64,000 nucleotides of DNA from Streptomyces tailanensis (GCF_008386495.1 NZ_VTHJ01000056.1:1-64000); one strand, 5' to 3'. Positions 44,942 through 54,457 are shown, counted from the first letter of the stretch. Notes: generated by a model from the sequence alone, not told the origin. Translations and numbers: made by a program.

Positions 44942-45259
44942 GCGGAACGGGCAAAAGTCCTTCCACTCGAACGTTTAGGCCAGGATCCACCCCATGGAAG
45001 TACGGCTGTGACACAGTCGACACCGAGGAATCAAAAAAAACTTTCCGGAAGGGGTTGTATCCGCCGCCGAGGTTTGCGAGTCTCTACGTGGCACTCGGGA
45101 CAGCCCGCAACACCGGCTCACGCAAGCGCCAGAACCCCTCCTCACATCAAAGGACCACACCAGTCCGTCTGGTGATCGGCCCTTCACTTGTTGAGGGATT
45201 CGTGAAAGCGTTCACATTCACAAGCAACGTGCATGTAATACCAAGGAGAGGTAGCAGCC
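44942..45259 (+). promoter_or_regulatory. wblE promoter region with CRP-like palindrome
   Basis: 318 bp without a gene. It has a GTGAA-AGCG-TTCAC palindrome at 45202-45215 and an A8 run at 45033-45040, rare in this GC-rich DNA. TAATAC at 45236-45241 could be a -10. In Mycobacterium tuberculosis the orthologous whiB1 is controlled by Crp; the same may hold here. Confidence 0.5.
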
Positions 45260-45517
45260 ATGGACTGGCGTCACAACGCCGTTTGCCGCGAGGAAGACCC
45301 CGAGCTCTTCTTCCCCATCGGCAACACCGGTCCTGCGCTGCTGCAGATCGAGGAAGCCAAGGCTGTCTGCCGTCGCTGCCCGGTTATCGAGCAGTGTCTG
45401 CAGTGGGCGCTTGAGTCCGGCCAGGACTCCGGCGTCTGGGGTGGTCTCAGCGAGGACGAGCGCCGCGCCATGAAGCGTCGCGCCGCCCGCAACCGGGCCC
45501 GTCAGGCCACCGCCTGA
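45260..45517 (+). CDS. wblE: WhiB-like iron-sulfur transcription factor WblE (WhiB1 orthologue)
   Basis: 85 residues. Cys9, Cys37, Cys40 and Cys46 bind a [4Fe-4S] cluster; GVWGGLSEDERR is the G(V/I)WGG turn, followed by the basic RRAARNRARQ tail that binds DNA. WhiB1-type proteins bind sigma region 4 and sense nitric oxide. ATG 45260 has AAGGAGAGG upstream. Gene order wblE next to a PdtaS-like kinase is shared with mycobacteria. Confidence 0.96.
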   Translation: MDWRHNAVCREEDPELFFPIGNTGPALLQIEEAKAVCRRCPVIEQCLQWALESGQDSGVWGGLSEDERRAMKRRAARNRARQATA

Positions 45518-45628
45518 CAATCCCACCCAGTAATAGCCTGAGCTTGGCGGCGCGTACAGCGAGTACGCTTCTCCCGCCCCCGAGCCGCAGCGCGCAGTGC
45601 CCCCGGTGCGCTTAATCAGCCACTTGCC

Positions 45629-45661
45629 TGAGCCCCGGACCAGATCATGGTCCGGGGCTCA
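45629..45661. terminator. Convergent terminator between wblE and the kinase gene
   Basis: 14-bp perfect stem (45629-45642 with 45648-45661), loop GATCA, 25 bp from the kinase stop and 111 bp after wblE. Confidence 0.88.
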
Positions 45662-45686
45662 GTGCTGTTACTGGGCCTCAGCGCTG

Positions 45687-47153
45687 TTACTTCTGGGTGC
45701 GCACCGGGATGTCGAGGATCACCTGGGTGCCGCGCTCGGGGGCCGGGACCATGTCGAAGGTGCCGCCCAACTCGCCCTCCACCAGCGTCCGTACGATCTG
45801 CAGGCCGAGGTTGCCCGAGCGGGCCGGGTCGAAGCCCTCAGGCAGGCCGACGCCGTCGTCCTGGACGGTGACGAGGAGACGGGTCTCCTTGGTGGTGCCG
45901 CCGCGTACGGCGGAGACCTCGACGCTGCCGGTGTCGCCCTCGCGGAAGCCGTGTTCGAGGGCGTTCTGCAGGATCTCGGTGAGGACCATGGAGAGCGGGG
46001 TCGCGACCTCCGCGTCCAGGATGCCGAAGCGTCCGGTGCGTCGGCCGGCGACCTTGCCCGGGGAGATCTCGGCGACCATGGCGAGCACCCGGTCGGCGAT
46101 CTCGTCGAACTCCACGCGCTCGTCCAGGGTCTGGGAGAGCGTCTCGTGCACGATCGCGATCGACCCGACCCGTCGTACGGCCTCTTCGAGGGCCTCCCGG
46201 CCGCGCTCGGACTCGATGCGCCGGGCCTGGAGGCGGAGCAGTGCGGCGACCGTCTGGAGGTTGTTCTTCACCCGGTGGTGGATCTCCCGGATGGTCGCGT
46301 CCTTGGTGATCAACTCGCGCTCGCGACGCCGCAGTTCCGTCACGTCCCGCAGCAGCACGAGGGAGCCGATGCGCGGGCCCTTGGGCTTGAGGGGGATCGC
46401 CCGGAACTGGATCACCCCGTCGCTGGACTCGATCTCGAACTCGCGCGGCGCCCACCCGCTCGCGACCTTGGCCAGCGCCTCGTCCACCGGGCCCCGGGAC
46501 GGGGCGAGTTCGGCGGTCGTACGGCCGAGATGGCAGCCGACGAGGTCGGCGGCGAGGCCGAGGCGGTGGTACGCGGACAGCGCGTTCGGGGAGGCGTACT
46601 GGACGATGCCGTCGGCGTCGAGCCTGATCAGGCCGTCGCCGACGCGCGGCGAGGCGTCCATGTCGACCTGCTGGTCGGGGAACGGGAACGCGCCCGCGGC
46701 GATCATCTGGGCCAGGTCGGACGCGCTCTGGAGGTACGTCAACTCCAGGCGGCTCGGGGTGCGCACGGTCAGCAGATTGGTGTTGCGCGCGATGACGCCG
46801 AGGACGCGTCCCTCCCTTCGTACGGGGATGGACTCGACCCGTACGGGCACCTCCTCACGCCACTCGGGGTCGCCCTCGCGGACGATGCGGCCCTCGTCGA
46901 CGGCCACGTCCAGCAGGGGGCGGCGGCCGCGTGGGACCAGGTGGCCGACCATGTCGTCCTGGTACGAGGTGGGGCCGGTGTTGGGGCGCATCTGGGCCAC
47001 GGAGACATAGCGGGTGCCGTCGCGGGTGGGGACCCAGAGGACGAGGTCGGCGAAGGAGAGATCGGAGAGAAGCTGCCACTCCGACACCAGCAGATGCAGC
47101 CACTCCAGGTCGGAGTCGCTGAGAGCGGTGTGCTGGCGGACGAGTTCGTTCAT
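45687..47153 (-). CDS. PdtaS-like cytosolic sensor histidine kinase
   Basis: 488 residues. An N-terminal GAF-like domain (about 10-150; EWQLLSDLSFADLVLWVPT) is followed by a PAS domain (170-285). The HisKA_2 phosphoacceptor is REIHHRVKNNLQTVAALLRL, and the HATPase has ILQNALEHGF and VQDDGVGLPEG. It lacks membrane segments. In mycobacteria PdtaS phosphorylates PdtaR, an RNA-binding antiterminator; the partner is not in this window. ATG 47153 lacks a strong RBS. Confidence 0.92.
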   Translation of the reverse strand: MNELVRQHTALSDSDLEWLHLLVSEWQLLSDLSFADLVLWVPTRDGTRYVSVAQMRPNTGPTSYQDDMVGHLVPRGRRPLLDVAVDEGRIVREGDPEWREEVPVRVESIPVRREGRVLGVIARNTNLLTVRTPSRLELTYLQSASDLAQMIAAGAFPFPDQQVDMDASPRVGDGLIRLDADGIVQYASPNALSAYHRLGLAADLVGCHLGRTTAELAPSRGPVDEALAKVASGWAPREFEIESSDGVIQFRAIPLKPKGPRIGSLVLLRDVTELRRRERELITKDATIREIHHRVKNNLQTVAALLRLQARRIESERGREALEEAVRRVGSIAIVHETLSQTLDERVEFDEIADRVLAMVAEISPGKVAGRRTGRFGILDAEVATPLSMVLTEILQNALEHGFREGDTGSVEVSAVRGGTTKETRLLVTVQDDGVGLPEGFDPARSGNLGLQIVRTLVEGELGGTFDMVPAPERGTQVILDIPVRTQK

Positions 47154-47622
47154 GGAGGGCACGTGTGCGAGCGTACCTGGCGGTACGGACATGGCCGGAA
47201 ACGGTGGTTCGGTAACCGGTGCGGGCCCTGGAAGCACCCGCGGGCCGCGGCGCCTGAGAGGGACCCTCAACCCTCCCGGCACCGCAGCCCGGAGCAGCAT
47301 CGGCCGTGGGGTGTGCGGTCCCAGATGGCCGAAGGATGAGGAGCCGGAGCAGTCAGGGCAGAGAGCGCCGGTTCCTCGGTCCGCCTTCCTGTGCGGGGAA
47401 GACGGAGGTCTGTTTCGTCGTACGCGTGATCGCCGCGGTCGGGACCGCTGATCGATCACATGTCCTACCCCGCATTGTTGACTAGACCACTGCGTGTGTC
47501 CATGCGTTCGCGGATGTTTGTTGTTGTGCCATTGAACAATATTCGGCCCGTCTGGACCATCCTGCTAGATTGGTCTAAACCACATGTGGATTGAGTCCCC
47601 TTTCCAGATCGGCAGGCCCAAC
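47154..47622 (+). promoter_or_regulatory. nagB upstream region with DasR-like sites
   Basis: 469 bp with no gene supported. Two sites resemble the DasR consensus ACTGGTCTAGACCACT: 47476-47491 (right half AGACCACT perfect) and 47569-47584 (13 of 16 positions by my count). The second lies just after a TAGATT -10 candidate, so binding would block transcription of nagB. Confidence 0.7.
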
Positions 47623-48408
47623 GTGGAAGTTGTCATCGTTCCGGATGCCAAGGCGGGTGGCGAGCTCATAGCCGAGGCGATGGCCCAGTTGCTCCGGCGC
47701 AAGCCCGACGCGCTGCTCGGGGTGGCCACGGGGTCGACCCCGCTGCCCGTCTACACGGCGCTGGCGGCGAAGGTGCGGTCCGGTGCCGTGGACGTGTCGC
47801 GGGCGCGGATCGCGCAGCTCGACGAGTACGTGGGGCTGCCGGCCGAGCATTCCGAGTCGTACCGCTCGGTGCTGCGGCGGGAGGTGCTGGAGCCGTTGGG
47901 GCTCGGCATGGACGCGTTCATGGGGCCGGACGGGACCGCCGAGGACGTGCCGGCGGCGTGCGCGGCGTACGACAGGGCGCTGGCCGAGGCGGGGGGTGTG
48001 GATCTGCAGTTGCTCGGCATCGGGACCGACGGGCACATCGGGTTCAACGAGCCGTGCTCGTCGCTCGCCTCGCGGACGCGGATCAAGACGCTGACCGAGC
48101 AGACCCGCGTCGACAACGCGCGGTTCTTCGACGGGGGCATCGAGCAGGTGCCGCACCACGTCATCACGCAGGGCATCGGGACGATCCTGGAGGCGCGGCA
48201 TCTGGTGCTGCTCGCGACGGGTGAGGGGAAGGCGGATGCGGTTGCGGCCACCGTGGAGGGGCCGGTGGCGGCGGTGTGTCCGGCGTCGGCGTTGCAGCTG
48301 CATGCGCATGTGACGGTGGTGGTGGATGAGGGGGCCGCGTCCAAGTTGAAGCTGGCTGACTATTTCCGGCATACGTATGCGAATAAGCCGGAGTGGCAGG
48401 GGATTTGA
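47623..48408 (+). CDS. nagB: Glucosamine-6-phosphate deaminase
   Basis: 261 residues. Converts glucosamine-6-phosphate to fructose-6-phosphate and ammonia. LGVATGSTPLPVY binds phosphate, LDEYVGLP carries the catalytic Asp, GIGTDGHIGFNEP carries the active-site loop. GTG 47623 was chosen because it gives the usual length; upstream codons lack conservation and overlap the DasR site. It is the last step of amino-sugar catabolism fed by DasABC and DasD. Confidence 0.95.
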   Translation: MEVVIVPDAKAGGELIAEAMAQLLRRKPDALLGVATGSTPLPVYTALAAKVRSGAVDVSRARIAQLDEYVGLPAEHSESYRSVLRREVLEPLGLGMDAFMGPDGTAEDVPAACAAYDRALAEAGGVDLQLLGIGTDGHIGFNEPCSSLASRTRIKTLTEQTRVDNARFFDGGIEQVPHHVITQGIGTILEARHLVLLATGEGKADAVAATVEGPVAAVCPASALQLHAHVTVVVDEGAASKLKLADYFRHTYANKPEWQGI

Positions 48409-48467
48409 GGGTGCGGTCTCGTCTGCCGGGTTCGGTGATTCGAGGGCTGCGGGCTCGTCGTGGTTTC

Positions 48468-48537
48468 TCGCGCAGTTCCCCGCGCCCCTAAAGGGCGCGA
48501 CAGGCGCCGCTCCCTTCAAAGGGAGCGGCGCCTGTCG
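48468..48537. terminator. Dispersed repeat copy plus 19-bp convergent hairpin
   Basis: The reverse copy of the GCGGGGAACTGCGCGA element (48468-48483) is followed by a small hairpin GCGCCC/GGGCGC. Then comes a perfect 19-bp stem (48498-48516 with 48519-48537). It separates convergent nagB and the GH3 hydrolase gene. Confidence 0.85.
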
Positions 48538-48548
48538 TGTCGTAGCTG

Positions 48549-50024
48549 CTACTTGCCTGCGATGATCTCCGCCGCCGCTCGGCCGCAGACTCGGGCCGCC
48601 CCGTGCGTCGCGATGTGGAGGGCGCCCCGGGGAGCGGACTGAGGTACGCCCATTTCGACCACGATGGTGTCGGGGCGGGTCCGGAGGAGTGTGTCGAGGG
48701 CGGTGGTCATCCAGGGGTGGCGGTGTTCGTCGCGGACTACGGCGACGATGCGGTGGGGGCCGGCGGCCGTCAGGGCGGAGGGGCCGGCGTTGTCGCCCGT
48801 GAAGGTGCCGGTCTCGGTGCCGGGGAGGAGGCGGGACAGTTCGGCACCTACTCCCCACGGGGTCTCGTCGCCTACGGCGATGTTCGCCATGGGAGTGAAG
48901 GCGGCGACGTAGAGGGGGCGGGTGGCGGGCTCGTACGGTTCGGAGGGAGTGACCGTCAGGGCGCGGCGGGCGGCGATGAGGCCCACGTCCGGGCGGGCCT
49001 CGGCGGCGGAGGCGGTCCCCGTCCACCGCGCCAGTGCCCGGACCCGGCTCGCGGCGTCCGCCAGGCGGGCTTCCGGGAGGGTGCCGGAGCGTACGGCCGC
49101 GACGAGGGCGTCGCGGAGGCGGCGTACCGTCTCGTCGTCGGCGAGGCCGCCGCCCACGCAGATCGCGTCGGCGCCGGCGGCGAGGGCGAGGACGCTGCCC
49201 TGTTCGATGCCGTAGGTGCCGGCGATGGCGCGCATCTCCATGCCGTCGGTGACGATGAGGCCGTCGTAGCCCAGTTCGCCGCGAAGGAGGTCGGTGAGGA
49301 TGCCGTGCGACAACGTTGCCGGGCGGTCGGGGTCCAGGACGGGGACGAGGATGTGGGCGCTCATCATCGCGCGTGAGCCGGCGGCGATGGCGGCCCGGAA
49401 CGGGGCCAGGTCGCGGGCCTCCACCAGGGACCGCTCGGCGTCGATGCGGGGCAGGGCGAGGTGGGAGTCGACGGCGGTGTCGCCGTGGCCCGGGAAGTGC
49501 TTGGTGCAGGCGGCGACTCCGGCGGACTGGAGGCCGGTGACGTAGGCCGCGGTGTGGCGGGCGACCAGTTCGGGGTCGGCGCCGAAGGAGCGTACGCCGA
49601 TGACGGGATTCCCCGGATTGGAGTTCACGTCGGCCGACGGGGCCCAGTTGAAGTTGACGCCGCAGTCCGCGAGGCGGCGGCCCAGGGCGTGGGCGACCTC
49701 CCTCGTCAGGTCCACGTCGTCGACCGCGCCCAGGGCGTGGTTGCCGGGGAAGGACGAGCCGGTGCGCACCTCCAGGCGGGTGACGTCGCCGCCCTCTTCG
49801 TCGATCGCGACCAGGACGTCCTCGTGCTCGGCTCGCAACTGGGCGGTGAGCGCGGAGAGTTGTTCGGGGGAGGTGATGTTGCGGCCGAAGAGGCCGACGG
49901 AGGCGAGGCCCTCGCCGAGGCGGCGCAGCAGCCAGTCGGGGGCGGTGGTGCCCGTGAAGCCGGGCTGCAGGACCGTCAGCGCGTCCCGCGTGAGAGTGTC
50001 CGAGCCAGTGGCGAATGTCGTCAT
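48549..50024 (-). CDS. dasD: GH3 beta-N-acetylglucosaminidase (DasD-like)
   Basis: 491 residues. GH3 fold with the KHFPGHGDTAVDSH catalytic-type loop, the general-acid region of NagZ, and DGMEMRAIAG carrying the nucleophile Asp. No signal peptide, so it splits imported N,N'-diacetylchitobiose or muropeptide fragments in the cytosol. It lies 9 bp past the dasC stop, so it is the end of the dasABCD operon. Confidence 0.9.
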   Translation of the reverse strand: MTTFATGSDTLTRDALTVLQPGFTGTTAPDWLLRRLGEGLASVGLFGRNITSPEQLSALTAQLRAEHEDVLVAIDEEGGDVTRLEVRTGSSFPGNHALGAVDDVDLTREVAHALGRRLADCGVNFNWAPSADVNSNPGNPVIGVRSFGADPELVARHTAAYVTGLQSAGVAACTKHFPGHGDTAVDSHLALPRIDAERSLVEARDLAPFRAAIAAGSRAMMSAHILVPVLDPDRPATLSHGILTDLLRGELGYDGLIVTDGMEMRAIAGTYGIEQGSVLALAAGADAICVGGGLADDETVRRLRDALVAAVRSGTLPEARLADAASRVRALARWTGTASAAEARPDVGLIAARRALTVTPSEPYEPATRPLYVAAFTPMANIAVGDETPWGVGAELSRLLPGTETGTFTGDNAGPSALTAAGPHRIVAVVRDEHRHPWMTTALDTLLRTRPDTIVVEMGVPQSAPRGALHIATHGAARVCGRAAAEIIAGK

Positions 50025-50033
50025 CGGGTGCGC

Positions 50034-50876
50034 TTATCCCTTCACGGCGCCCGCGGTGAGACCCGCGGCCATCTTGCGCTGGACGAGGAGGAAGAGGACG
50101 ACGATCGGCACGGCCATCATCGTGGAGCCGGCCATCATCGGGGCGTATTCGGTGCCGTGCTTGGTGGTGAAGTTGCCGAGCCAGACGGTCGCGGTCTGGT
50201 TCTGCTGGCTCATCAGCATCAGGGCGTACAGGTACTCGTTCCACGCCTGGATGAAGCCGTAGACCGAGGTCGCCACCATGCCGGGGGCGAGCAGCGGGAA
50301 CACCACGCGGAGGAAGGCGGTGGTGCGGGAGCAGCCGTCGACCATGGCCGCCTCCTCCAGTTCGCGCGGGATGTTGACGATGAAGCCGCGCAGGGTCCAC
50401 ACGGTGAACGGGAGGATGAAGGTCAGGTAGGTGAGGATCAGGCCGGTCAGGCGGTCGTACTGGCCCAGGTCGTTCAGAAGCAGGAAGACCGGGATGATCA
50501 TCGCGACCAGCGGGACCATCTGGACCGCCAGGATGCCGACGATCACCACCTTCCGGCCGCGGAAGGCGAAGCGGGAGATGGCGAGGGCTGCCAGCATGCC
50601 GACGACGATGCCGATCACCACGACGGCGAGGGACACGATGAGGCTGCGGCCGACCGAGCCCCAGAAGTCGGCGATGTCCAGCGCCCGGCTGAAGTTGGAG
50701 AGGGTCACACCGGTCGGCAGCAGGCTCGGGTCCGGGTCGATGGCGTCCTTCGCCGGCTTGAACGCCGTGTTCAGCATCCAGTAGACGGGGAAGCCGGCGG
50801 TGACGAAGACGAGGAGACCGAGGAGGTTCCAGCCGAGCTTGGACCTCCGGGGACCGGAGACACCGGCAGTACTCAT
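50034..50876 (-). CDS. dasC: Chitobiose ABC transporter permease DasC
   Basis: 280 residues, six membrane segments and the EAA loop LEEAAMVDGCSRTTAFLRVV. Overlaps dasB by 4 bp (ATGA). It forms the translocation channel with DasB; the shared MsiK ATPase is presumed to energise it, since no ATPase gene is here. Confidence 0.94.
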   Translation of the reverse strand: MSTAGVSGPRRSKLGWNLLGLLVFVTAGFPVYWMLNTAFKPAKDAIDPDPSLLPTGVTLSNFSRALDIADFWGSVGRSLIVSLAVVVIGIVVGMLAALAISRFAFRGRKVVIVGILAVQMVPLVAMIIPVFLLLNDLGQYDRLTGLILTYLTFILPFTVWTLRGFIVNIPRELEEAAMVDGCSRTTAFLRVVFPLLAPGMVATSVYGFIQAWNEYLYALMLMSQQNQTATVWLGNFTTKHGTEYAPMMAGSTMMAVPIVVLFLLVQRKMAAGLTAGAVKG

Positions 50877-51859
50877 TCGACCTCTCCGATCTTCAGCATC
50901 TGGCGCATGTAGACGCCGATCACGCCCAGCAACAACACCACGGTCAGCAGGGCGATCGCCGAGCCCTGCGCGTAGTCGTTGACCACGAACGCCTTGTTGT
51001 ACGAGTAGGTGGTGAGCAACTGGAACTCGGCCTCCGGGTGGCCCCCCCGCATCACGAAGACCTGGGGGAAGACGCCCATGTCCCAGATGACCGAGAGAGT
51101 CGTGAGCATCACGATGATCGGCTTGAGGATGGGGAGGGTGACATAGCGGAACACGCCCCACGCGCCCGCGCCGTCCAGCCGGGCCGCCTCCTCCAACTCC
51201 TTCGGCACCTGGGTGAGTCCGGCGCTGAGCGTGATGACGACGAACGGCACCGCGCCCCACACCACGAGCAACGTGATGACGGCCAGGCCCTCGGGGCCGC
51301 TCGCGAACCAGTTGTGGCCGATCATGTCGACGCCGGGGAGCTTACTGAGCAGCGCGTTGAAGATGCCGTAGTCGGAGTCGAAGAGCCACTTGAAGACGGT
51401 CGTGGCCACGATGATCGGCATGCCCCAACTCGCCACCAGCGCGATGTTGATGAGCGTCTTCACCCAGCCCGAGACCCGCTGGAGCAGCAGGGCGATCAGC
51501 ATGCCGATGACCATCGTGAAGATCACGCAGGCGGCGGCGAAGACGACGGTCCGTACGACGACGGCCCAGAACTCACCGTCGCCCAGCACCTCGGCGAAGT
51601 TGTCGAAGCCGACCGACTCCGCCGGCTTGAAGCCCCACAGCTGGGACTGGCCGAACTCCTGGAAGGAGAGCGTGACCAGCCGGCCCAGCGGATAGCCGAG
51701 AACGAGGGCGAGGATCAGGAGACAGGGCGCGAGGAGGGCCCAGGGTACGGCGGCGCCGCCCGAGGTCCGCTTTCTTCGTGGGCTTTCCGGGACGGTCGGT
51801 GGCGGCGCCTGCCGCGGCGGCGGCACCTTGATGGGGGTGGTCGTGTCTGCGGCACTCAT
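50873..51859 (-). CDS. dasB: Chitobiose ABC transporter permease DasB
   Basis: 328 residues. A Pro-rich cytosolic head precedes six membrane segments; the EAA loop is LEEAARLDGAGAWGVFRYVT. ATG 51859. It follows dasA by 83 bp and is coupled to dasC. Confidence 0.94.
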   Translation of the reverse strand: MSAADTTTPIKVPPPRQAPPPTVPESPRRKRTSGGAAVPWALLAPCLLILALVLGYPLGRLVTLSFQEFGQSQLWGFKPAESVGFDNFAEVLGDGEFWAVVVRTVVFAAACVIFTMVIGMLIALLLQRVSGWVKTLINIALVASWGMPIIVATTVFKWLFDSDYGIFNALLSKLPGVDMIGHNWFASGPEGLAVITLLVVWGAVPFVVITLSAGLTQVPKELEEAARLDGAGAWGVFRYVTLPILKPIIVMLTTLSVIWDMGVFPQVFVMRGGHPEAEFQLLTTYSYNKAFVVNDYAQGSAIALLTVVLLLGVIGVYMRQMLKIGEVE

Positions 51860-51942
51860 CGCGCGCTCCTCAGCGATCCCTCAGGTCGAACGGTCGTACG
51901 GGAAGTGGGGCCCCGCCCCGTGAACGGGGCCCCCACCGGTGC

Positions 51943-53223
51943 TCACGCGTTGTTGATGACCTTGTCGATCGCCGCATCCGCTTCCTTCGCCGCCTCCTCG
52001 ACAGACTGCTTGCCCGTGCCGATGGACTGCAGCATGGTCTGCAGGATCTGCGCCTTCTCGACCTGCCCCCACCCGGGCGCCATCGGCACGAACCAGTTGG
52101 ACTCGGCAGCGGTCGCCGGAACCGCCGTAGCCGGGTCGGACTTGAGCGTCGCGAGGTCGGTCTTGTTGTTGGGCAGGTTGCCCTTCTCCATCAGCACCTT
52201 CTGCCCCGAGGAACCGGTGAACGCGTTGATCCACTCGGCGGCGACGGTCTGTGCGTCGGACTTCACCGGCACGGCGAGGTCGGAGCCGCCGAGGAAGACG
52301 GGGAGGTTCTTGCCGGACGGGCCGGGCATCACGAAGTTCTCGACGTTGCCGGCGAGCTTGCCGGTCTTGTCGTTCTCCTTGACCGCGGCGGTCGCGCCCT
52401 CCCAGGCGGGGGCGAAGATCATGCCGGACTTACCCTGGCCGTAGACGATGTAACGGTCGGACTCGTCCTTGGTCTTGTCGCCGTGCATGTAGGTGTCGAC
52501 GACGTTCTTGAACTCCTCCAGGCCCTTGATGGACTCCGGGGAGGAGAGGTTGGCCTTCCACTCGCCGCCCGACTCGACCGCTATGGAGCCGCCGGCGTCG
52601 TAGACGAAGGACATGGCCGCGTACCAGTCGCGGGTGGGCTGATACCAGGCGTTGAACTTGTCGCCCTGCTTTTTCTGGACCTTGTCGAGGGCGGCGGTGA
52701 GCTCGTCGTACGTCTTGGGGGTGGACTTGACGCCGGCCTCGGCGAAGAGGTCCTTGCGCCAGTTGGCGACGCGGCCGCCGGCGTAGTACGGGACGCCGTA
52801 CGTCTTGCCCTCGTAGGTGACGGAGGCCTTGAGGCCGTCCAGCCAGGCGCCTGCGTTGTCGAACTTCGCCGGGTCGACGGGGGCGAAGGCGCCCTTGACC
52901 ATGTAGGCGAGCATCTCGGTGTTGCCCATCTCGACCACGTCGGGCGCCTTGTCGGTGGCGAGGACGGCGTCGAGCTTGGCGTTCTTGTCGGGCCAGCCGT
53001 AGTACTCGTGCTTGATCTTGATGCCGGGGTGCTTCTCGGTGACCGCCGCGTCGGCGGCCTTGACCAGCTCGGGCCAGTTGTTCTGCGCGTCCACCGTGAG
53101 CCAGACGGTCAGCTCCTCGGTGTCCGCCCCCGTGTCCGAGCTCCCGCTCCCGCCGCCCCCGCACGCCGCGATGGAGACCATCATGCCCGCGACACAGATC
53201 GCGGTTGTCAGCTTGCGCTTCAC
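51943..53223 (-). CDS. dasA: Chitobiose-binding lipoprotein DasA
   Basis: 426 residues. Lipobox IAAC (Cys21), then a family 1 sugar-binding fold (LTVWLTVDAQNNWPELVKAA, APDVVEMGNTEMLAY). It binds N,N'-diacetylchitobiose outside the membrane; in S. coelicolor it also influences development. GTG 53223 has GGAGGGG upstream. Two DasR-like sites lie within 70 bp upstream of its start. Confidence 0.95.
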   Translation of the reverse strand: MKRKLTTAICVAGMMVSIAACGGGGSGSSDTGADTEELTVWLTVDAQNNWPELVKAADAAVTEKHPGIKIKHEYYGWPDKNAKLDAVLATDKAPDVVEMGNTEMLAYMVKGAFAPVDPAKFDNAGAWLDGLKASVTYEGKTYGVPYYAGGRVANWRKDLFAEAGVKSTPKTYDELTAALDKVQKKQGDKFNAWYQPTRDWYAAMSFVYDAGGSIAVESGGEWKANLSSPESIKGLEEFKNVVDTYMHGDKTKDESDRYIVYGQGKSGMIFAPAWEGATAAVKENDKTGKLAGNVENFVMPGPSGKNLPVFLGGSDLAVPVKSDAQTVAAEWINAFTGSSGQKVLMEKGNLPNNKTDLATLKSDPATAVPATAAESNWFVPMAPGWGQVEKAQILQTMLQSIGTGKQSVEEAAKEADAAIDKVINNA

Positions 53224-53250
53224 GCCACCCCTCCTCAGAACACCTGGACC

Positions 53251-53290
53251 AATGGTGTAGACCAGTAGGCGGAGCTTGGCTCAGACCAAT
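53251..53290. promoter_or_regulatory. DasR-like sites in dasA promoter
   Basis: AATGGTGTAGACCAGT (53251-53266) matches 13 of 16 consensus positions. A weaker CTTGGCTCAGACCAAT lies at 53275-53290. Both are 28-67 bp upstream of the dasA start. Confidence 0.75.
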
Positions 53291-53421
53291 AGGTGTGTCA
53301 AGGAATGAGCGACCCGCTCTCACCAGCCGTTATGCGACCTACATATGCAGGAACCTTTAAGTAAGAAGGCGGCGAAAATCGTTCGGTTGGGGCACACTCG
53401 TCAGGTAGACCATTCCACGAT

Positions 53422-53437
53422 GGTGGACTAGACCAGC
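53422..53437. promoter_or_regulatory. DasR-like site upstream of dasR
   Basis: GGTGGACTAGACCAGC has a core CTAGACCA matching the DasR operator (11 of 16). It lies 78 bp before dasR, consistent with autoregulation. Confidence 0.65.
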
Positions 53438-53514
53438 ACAGGGTGTGAAGGTATACAGAGGGATCGCGCGACGTGCGAGGATGAGCCATTCACCAGGAGC
53501 CGGGAAGGCGGAGC

Positions 53515-54279
53515 ATGACGACCGACGTCAGCAGTGCGGAGAACGAGAACGGGGCGAACGTCCGTACTGCACGCGTGCCCAAGTACTACCGCCTGAAGAA
53601 GCACCTGCTCGACATGACCGAGACACTGCCGCCCGGCACCCCGGTGCCGCCGGAGCGGACGCTGGCCGCCGAATTCGACACCTCGCGTACGACCGTTCGG
53701 CAGGCGCTTCAGGAGCTGGTCGTCGAGGGGCGGCTTGAGCGGATCCAGGGCAAGGGCACGTTCGTCGCCAAGCCGAAGGTCTCCCAGGCGCTGCAACTCA
53801 CCTCGTACACCGAGGACATGCGGGCCCAGGGCCTCGAACCGACCTCACAGCTGCTGGACATCGGTTACATCACCGCCGACGACACCCTCGCCGGGCTGCT
53901 CGACATCACCGCCGGCGGACGGGTGCTGCGGATCGAGCGCCTCCGTATGGCGAACGGCGAGCCGATGGCCATAGAGACGACTCACCTCTCCGCCAAGCGC
54001 TTCCCGGCCCTGCGCAGGTCGCTCGTCAAGTACACCTCCCTCTACACCGCGCTCGCCGAGGTCTACGACGTCCATCTCGCCGAGGCCGAGGAGACCATCG
54101 AGACCTCCCTGGCCAACCCGCGCGAGGCCGGCCTCCTCGGCACGGACGTGGGCCTGCCGATGCTGATGCTCTCCCGCCACTCCCTGGACAAGGAGGGGCA
54201 GCCGGTGGAGTGGGTGCGGTCGGTCTACCGGGGCGACCGATACAAGTTCGTGGCGCGGCTCAAGCGGCCGCAGGACTGA
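53515..54279 (+). CDS. dasR: GntR/HutC family global regulator DasR
   Basis: 254 residues. N-terminal winged helix with PPERTLAAEFDTSRTTVRQA and GRLERIQGKGTFVAKPK; C-terminal UTRA domain with ERLRMANGEPMAIETTHLSA. It binds glucosamine-6-phosphate or GlcNAc-6-phosphate and releases operators, controlling chitin use, development and antibiotics. ATG 53515 has a GGAGC-type site before it. Divergent from dasA. Confidence 0.97.
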   Translation: MTTDVSSAENENGANVRTARVPKYYRLKKHLLDMTETLPPGTPVPPERTLAAEFDTSRTTVRQALQELVVEGRLERIQGKGTFVAKPKVSQALQLTSYTEDMRAQGLEPTSQLLDIGYITADDTLAGLLDITAGGRVLRIERLRMANGEPMAIETTHLSAKRFPALRRSLVKYTSLYTALAEVYDVHLAEAEETIETSLANPREAGLLGTDVGLPMLMLSRHSLDKEGQPVEWVRSVYRGDRYKFVARLKRPQD

Positions 54280-54457
54280 GCCTCCTCTGGGCGGGCGTCC
54301 ACGAACCGTTCCTGAGCAGTAAGTGGGCAAGCCCGCTCATTGGCACGCCCCGAACGGTCTTGGGCGCACTGGTCGTCCGCTTTCGCATCCCGGGCGGCGA
54401 CACGGATCACGTCCGTGGTCCGAGCCGGGTGGGCGGAGTCCCTCACGACCTGGCCAT

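Noticed and set aside
45027..45056. SigR-type promoter (GGAAT ... GTT) before wblE
   Set aside because: Spacer is 22 bp, longer than the 18-19 bp expected.
47575..50400. 941-codon frame opposite nagB and across dasD/dasC
   Set aside because: Low-complexity Arg/Pro/His sequence spanning several real genes; shadow of GC bias.
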